52,102 bases of DNA from a virus. Shown here piece by piece: positions 48,730 through 52,102 of the stretch. The stretch covers positions 1-52,102 of IMG/VR virus record IMGVR_UViG_3300045135_003613. One strand, given 5' to 3'. Each line of letters begins with the position of its first letter. The first letter of the stretch is position 1. The notes under the pieces were generated by a model. That model saw only the letters and a program-made list of their open reading frames with translations, was not told the DNA's origin and made no database searches. Both the position numbers and the translations under genes were made by a program.

Positions 48730-50042
48730 CACAGCCGATCCTGCGCAAATTGCGCTGCGCAATCTACACCCGCAAATCCAGCGAAGAAGGGCTCGAGCAG
48801 GAATTCAACTCGCTCCATGCCCAGCGTGAAGCCTGCGAGGCCTATATCGCCAGTCAGCGATCGGAAGGCTGGGTTGTTCTCCGCGAACAATACGATGACG
48901 GCGGCGTGTCCGGCGGCACCTTGGAGCGGCCGGGCCTCAAGGCGCTGATGCAGGACATAGAGGAGGGCCTGGTCGATGTGGTTGTCGTTTACAAGATTGA
49001 TCGCCTCAGCCGCTCGCTGGCTGATTTCGCCAAGTTGGTTGAGGTATTCGATCGCACGGGCGTTACCTTCGTATCCGTAACCCAGCAGTTCAACACGACG
49101 ACTTCCATGGGGCGGTTGACACTGAACATCCTGCTCAGCTTCGCCCAATTCGAGCGTGAAGTAACCGCCGAGCGCATCCGCGACAAGGTTGCCGCCAGCC
49201 GCAAGAAGGGCATCTGGATGGGCGGCGTGCCGCCCTACGGTTACCGTGTTGAAAATCGCAAGCTCATAATCGATGAGGAGAAGGCTGAGCATATCCGTTG
49301 GATTTTCGCCCGCTTTGTCGAAATCGGTTCCGCGACGGAACTGGCGCGCCAAATCGATCAGCGTGGGCTCTTAACGCCAAATGGAAATCGGATCGACAAG
49401 AAGTACCTCTATCGGCTGCTGAACAACCGCGCCTATATCGGCGAAGCGGTTCACAAGGGCGAAAGCTATCCCGGGGAACATGAGGCCATCCTTGACCGCG
49501 TTATCTGGGACAAGGTCCATACCATCCTGCAGGAGAGCCCACATAAGCGGGCAGCGAATACGCGCGCCGAGACGCCAGCCCTGCTCAAGGGATTGATCTA
49601 CGGCCCCGATGGGGCGGCATTCTCACCAACCCACACGAGAAAGCGGGGCAAGCTTTATCGCTACTATGTCAGCCAGTCGATCCTGAAGCACGGCGCTGGA
49701 TCCTGCCCGATTGGCCGCGTCACGGCCGGTGAGATCGAGACCGCCGTGATCGACCAGGTCCGTGCGGTGTTTCGCCAACCAGAAATCATCGCCGGCGCGT
49801 GGGACGCCGCGAAAACCCATTGTCGCGACATCACCCTCGACGATGCGCGCATGGCTCTGCAGCAATTCGATCCGCTGTGGGATGAACTCTTCCCAGCCGA
49901 GCAGACACGTATCATCGCCTTGGCCGTTGAGCGGGTCGACATTGGCACCGACGCCATCAGCGTCCGGATGCGTATCGATGGGCTCGCGGAGTTGGCCCAA
50001 GAACTGCTGCAAAGCCCTGAAGAAAAGGATGCTGCCGCATGA
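48726..50042 (+). CDS. Large serine recombinase (phage integrase)
   Basis: The 438-residue protein has the resolvase-type catalytic domain (CAIYTRKSSEEGLEQEFNSL; catalytic Ser S18), a recombinase domain (GVPPYGYRVENRKLIIDEEK near 155-175) and a zinc-ribbon-like domain around 285-330, where the usual Cys pairs are mostly gone (LIYGPDGAAFSPTHTRKRGK). This degenerate ribbon is typical of the DUF2924-linked subgroup. It is full-length for that subgroup, ending with a coiled C-terminus. It would integrate and excise the prophage. It overlaps DUF2924 and the HTH gene by ATGA. Confidence 0.88.
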   Translation: MTQPILRKLRCAIYTRKSSEEGLEQEFNSLHAQREACEAYIASQRSEGWVVLREQYDDGGVSGGTLERPGLKALMQDIEEGLVDVVVVYKIDRLSRSLADFAKLVEVFDRTGVTFVSVTQQFNTTTSMGRLTLNILLSFAQFEREVTAERIRDKVAASRKKGIWMGGVPPYGYRVENRKLIIDEEKAEHIRWIFARFVEIGSATELARQIDQRGLLTPNGNRIDKKYLYRLLNNRAYIGEAVHKGESYPGEHEAILDRVIWDKVHTILQESPHKRAANTRAETPALLKGLIYGPDGAAFSPTHTRKRGKLYRYYVSQSILKHGAGSCPIGRVTAGEIETAVIDQVRAVFRQPEIIAGAWDAAKTHCRDITLDDARMALQQFDPLWDELFPAEQTRIIALAVERVDIGTDAISVRMRIDGLAELAQELLQSPEEKDAAA

Positions 50043-50428
50043 GCAAGAAACCCACTATCCCCGACACTGTGACCGTCACCATTCCATTCCGCGTGGCAAA
50101 ACGCGGTGGTCGCAAGGAGGTTCAGCTTCCACCCGGTGCGAACAATCGCAGCCCTGACTATACGCTGATCAAGGCGGTGGCGCGCGCCTATCGATGGCGC
50201 CAAATCCTTGAGGATGGCGACATGGGAACGATCGCCGAATTGGCGGATTACGAGAAGATCTCGCCATCATATCTGACGCGCGTGATGCGGCTCACCTTAT
50301 TGGCGCCAGACATCATCGAAGCGATCCTGGACGGAAACCCACCATCTGTGGGCATGACGGAACTGCTTGATCCGATAACGCACGTTTGGGCCGAGCAGCG
50401 ATCGGCGCTTGGCTATAAAAGCAGATAG
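50039..50428 (+). CDS. HTH protein of the recombinase cassette
   Basis: A 129-residue protein (MSKKPTIPDTVTVTIPFRVA) with a ParB/KorB-like HTH at about 62-95 (MGTIAELADYEKISPSYLTR). It overlaps the recombinase by ATGA and is followed by a terminator. It regularly accompanies this recombinase type and might control the operon or direct recombination. Its binding site is unknown; the AGCGGGACA copy downstream is a candidate. Confidence 0.75.
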   Translation: MSKKPTIPDTVTVTIPFRVAKRGGRKEVQLPPGANNRSPDYTLIKAVARAYRWRQILEDGDMGTIAELADYEKISPSYLTRVMRLTLLAPDIIEAILDGNPPSVGMTELLDPITHVWAEQRSALGYKSR

Positions 50429-50801
50429 CACTCGGCATGCCCTCACCACAAAGCCGTTTCAAGTCGATGATTTGGAACGGCTTTTTTTGTCGCAAAGGCA
50501 AAACGGGCCGCCACCACGCCTCAAGGATTTGGACGCGAGTCGCTGGGATCATTCGCAAGACTCCGCTCGGAGCCCCCGAAAGCGGGACATTTTTTTGATT
50601 CAGTTCCAGCAAGTTATTGAAACCGTATTGAAAAATGTGTGGTTAACAGGTCCGGAGAAAATGGGGGCGAGAGAGCGGGGTTGTGGGGCAAGATGGGGCC
50701 AAATAGCGTTTTGCCCAGAACCGTGCTGGCGCTATAACCTTCAAATATAACGGGATTTTTTAGGCCACAGCCCGTTTGGAGAAGGGTTCCAAAAGGCTGG
50801 G
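50429..50801. other. Non-coding stretch between the recombinase operon and tRNA-Ser
   Basis: No gene is supported here. It contains the terminator at 50450-50488, the inverted AGCGGGACA copy at 50581-50589 (GCGGGACATTTTTTTG resembles the sequence at 32704-32720), and an imperfect repeat of AACGGG/CCCGTT near 50750-50780. It should contain the right phage/host boundary, but no matching direct repeat was found at the left end. Confidence 0.5.
50450..50488 (+). terminator. Rho-independent terminator after the recombinase operon
   Basis: AAAGCCGTT (50450-50458) pairs with AACGGCTTT (50476-50484), with a 17-nt loop, followed by a run of seven T. It lies 21 nt past the stop of the HTH gene and closes the plus-strand cassette. 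Confidence 0.8.
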
Positions 50802-50891
50802 TGGCGGAGCCGAAGGGATTCGAACCCTCGAGACGATTCCTCGCCTACTCCCTTAGCAGGGGAGCGCCTTCGACCACTCGGCCACAGCTCC
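50802..50891 (-). tRNA. tRNA-Ser (GCT)
   Basis: The 90-nt gene, read on the minus strand, has GGAGCTG at the 5' end pairing with CGGCTCC, then discriminator G and an encoded CCA. The long variable arm of class II tRNAs is present, and the anticodon loop CTGCTAA gives anticodon GCT, reading AGC and AGU. The element ends somewhere on its 3' side, but no copy of its 3' end was found at the left junction, and the recombinase is of the serine type. Confidence 0.93.
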
Positions 50892-51148
50892 GTTGACGGG
50901 TATAGCCTTGGCCTGCATTGAATGACAAGGGGATTTGGGAAAAAAATCGAGATCAGTAACCTTCTGAAATCATGTTATATTTTGACGCATCCGCGCTTAT
51001 AGCTACGAAAGCTTCCTTGAAGGTCTGATTTTTGGGGCCCTTGATAATTCGTGCAAAGCACTTCGAATTTACTTCCGCGCAAGTTGGCGATCATCTGGAC
51101 AGTAGTCAGGCCTGCAGCGGTTTGCCTTTTGCCTTGCCGATATTCGGA

Positions 51149-51178
51149 TTAATTGGTAATAAAAAATCACCAATTTAA
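51149..51178. promoter_or_regulatory. Inverted repeat upstream of the lldD-like gene
   Basis: AATTGGT (51151-51157) and ACCAATT (51169-51175) form 7-bp arms around an 11-bp AT-rich spacer, ending 16 bp before the ATG at 51191. The arms resemble half-sites of GntR/FadR-type regulators such as LldR (AATTGGT...ACCAATT), but the spacer is longer than the usual three bases. Confidence 0.4.
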
Positions 51179-51190
51179 GTGGATAGCCTC

Positions 51191-52102
51191 ATGCCAGTGA
51201 TTACCAACATCCAAGACCTCAAAGACATCTACAAACGCCGTGTGCCAAAGATGTTCTATGACTATTGCGAAAGCGGTAGTTACACCGAGCAGACCTTTCG
51301 GGAAAACATCTCTGATTTCGATCTGATCAAACTGCGGCAGCGCGTGGCGATTGATATCGCCAACCGCTCGACCAAAAGCAAACTGTTGGGGCAGGATGTC
51401 GCCATGCCTGTGGCCTTGGCGCCGGTTGGTCTGACGGGGATGCAGCACGCCGATGGGGAAATCAAAGCGGCCAAAGCTGCTGAGAAATTCGGGGTGCCCT
51501 ATACACTGTCCACCATGTCGATCAACTCGATCGAGGAGGTGGCCGCAGAAACGTCGGCGCCGTTCTGGTTTCAGGTCTACACATTGACTGACGACAAATT
51601 TATGCAAAGCCTGATGGATCGCGCAAAGGCCGCGAAATGTTCGGCTGTTGTGATTACGCTTGACCTGCAGGTTTTGGGACAACGCCACAAGGACTTGAAA
51701 AACGGCTTGTCCGCCCCTCCGAAACCGACGTTGAAAAACATCGTCAACCTGTCGATGAAATGGCGTTGGGGCTTGGGCATGCTTGGTGCAAAGCGGTATA
51801 ATTTCGGCAATATCGTCGGGCATACCGAAGGTGCCTCCAATGCCAGTTCACTGGCGGCTTGGACCAATGAAAAGTTTGATGCGGGTCTGGATTGGGCGCG
51901 GGTGAAAGAACTGCGCAATATGTGGGATGGGCCGGTGATCCTTAAGGGGATCATGGATGTTGAAGATGCGAAAAAGGCCGTTGAAGTGGGCGTGGACGCG
52001 ATTGTCGTCTCGAACCACGGGGGGCGCCAGTTAGACGGTGCGCTCAGCTCGATCCGGGCTTTGGAGCCGATTGTCGAGGCGGTTGGCGACAAGCTGGACG
52101 TC
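51191..52102 (+). CDS. lldD: FMN-dependent L-lactate dehydrogenase / alpha-hydroxy-acid oxidase (partial)
   Basis: The first 304 codons of a gene cut by the window end. The protein (MPVITNIQDLKDIYKRRVPK) matches the LldD/glycolate-oxidase family. The FMN/substrate site includes PVALAPVGLTGMQHADGE at about 72-89, and the catalytic His motif SNHGGRQLDG is at about 275-285. It oxidises L-lactate to pyruvate in the membrane. It belongs to the host side, to the right of tRNA-Ser. Confidence 0.9.
   Translation, partial: MPVITNIQDLKDIYKRRVPKMFYDYCESGSYTEQTFRENISDFDLIKLRQRVAIDIANRSTKSKLLGQDVAMPVALAPVGLTGMQHADGEIKAAKAAEKFGVPYTLSTMSINSIEEVAAETSAPFWFQVYTLTDDKFMQSLMDRAKAAKCSAVVITLDLQVLGQRHKDLKNGLSAPPKPTLKNIVNLSMKWRWGLGMLGAKRYNFGNIVGHTEGASNASSLAAWTNEKFDAGLDWARVKELRNMWDGPVILKGIMDVEDAKKAVEVGVDAIVVSNHGGRQLDGALSSIRALEPIVEAVGDKLDV

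Noticed and set aside
50802-50830. 3' end of tRNA-Ser as an attachment site
   Set aside because: No copy of the 3' end was seen at the left junction; only GATTCGAA at about 2589-2596 is shared, too short to count, and the integrase is a serine recombinase rather than a tyrosine type.
1-52102. CRISPR array
   Set aside because: No regularly spaced 25-40 bp repeats with unique spacers are visible anywhere; the repeat arrays are short-motif and irregular.

Overview
The window looks like chromosome from a GC-rich alphaproteobacterium, most likely a Rhodobacteraceae (Roseobacter-clade) member. This rests on the GC-rich wobble positions, the general character of the prophage genes, an alphaproteobacterial LexA box (GTTC-N7-GTTC) and an FMN-dependent lactate dehydrogenase beside a tRNA-Ser. 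No database search was possible, so family names come from recognised motifs and gene order.

Host sequence lies at both ends. At 1-2444 (minus strand) a NUDIX hydrolase is translationally coupled to a membrane nucleotide-sugar dehydratase of the FlaA1/WbpM/PglF type. At 50802-52102 there is a tRNA-Ser(GCT) and the start of an lldD-like gene, cut by the window edge.

Almost everything between is one mosaic, contractile-tailed temperate phage or its remains, with late genes on the minus strand. Read from right to left it contains: an integration cassette on the plus strand (47829-50428: two duplicated small ORFs, DUF2924, a large serine recombinase and a HTH protein, all joined by 4-nt overlaps); a divergent control region holding a LexA box; an early/replication operon (47692 to about 30992: two unknown regulators, a sigma-like factor, a Sak4-type ATPase, a probable SSB, a Cas4-like nuclease, a RecD-like helicase, a primase/helicase, a RuvC-like resolvase and a ParB-methyltransferase fusion); an accessory stretch (27821-30925); and the late genes. 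The head module (26521-17816) is lambda-like: terminase, portal, gpW-like connector, S49 protease-scaffold, gpD-like decoration protein and E-type capsid. The tail module (17819-3883) is P2-like: V, W, J, I, fibres, sheath, tube, a frameshifted chaperone, tape measure, U, X and D. Lysis genes (holin, endolysin) end it at 3864-2472.

Several features deserve attention. A WecA-like glycosyltransferase and a small gene remnant (26569-27820) sit between the early and late modules and look compositionally like host sequence; together with the dehydratase left of the late block they suggest an interrupted surface-polysaccharide operon or a captured host segment. The endolysin is cut at the left phage/host junction. 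Four toxin-antitoxin loci or parts of loci (higBA, an orphan hicB, yefM-yoeB, doc with an AbrB-type antitoxin) are present, and two of them lie antisense on either side of the major capsid gene. The 3' end of the primase gene carries a dense array of GGGGACC repeats, including two similar hairpins read in different frames, which could be an origin or other DNA-level signal. A separate AGCGGGACA repeat family flanks a displaced tail gene (gpZ) and recurs near the recombinase. No CI-like repressor is visible, so direct LexA control of the early operon is the simplest reading of the lysogeny switch.
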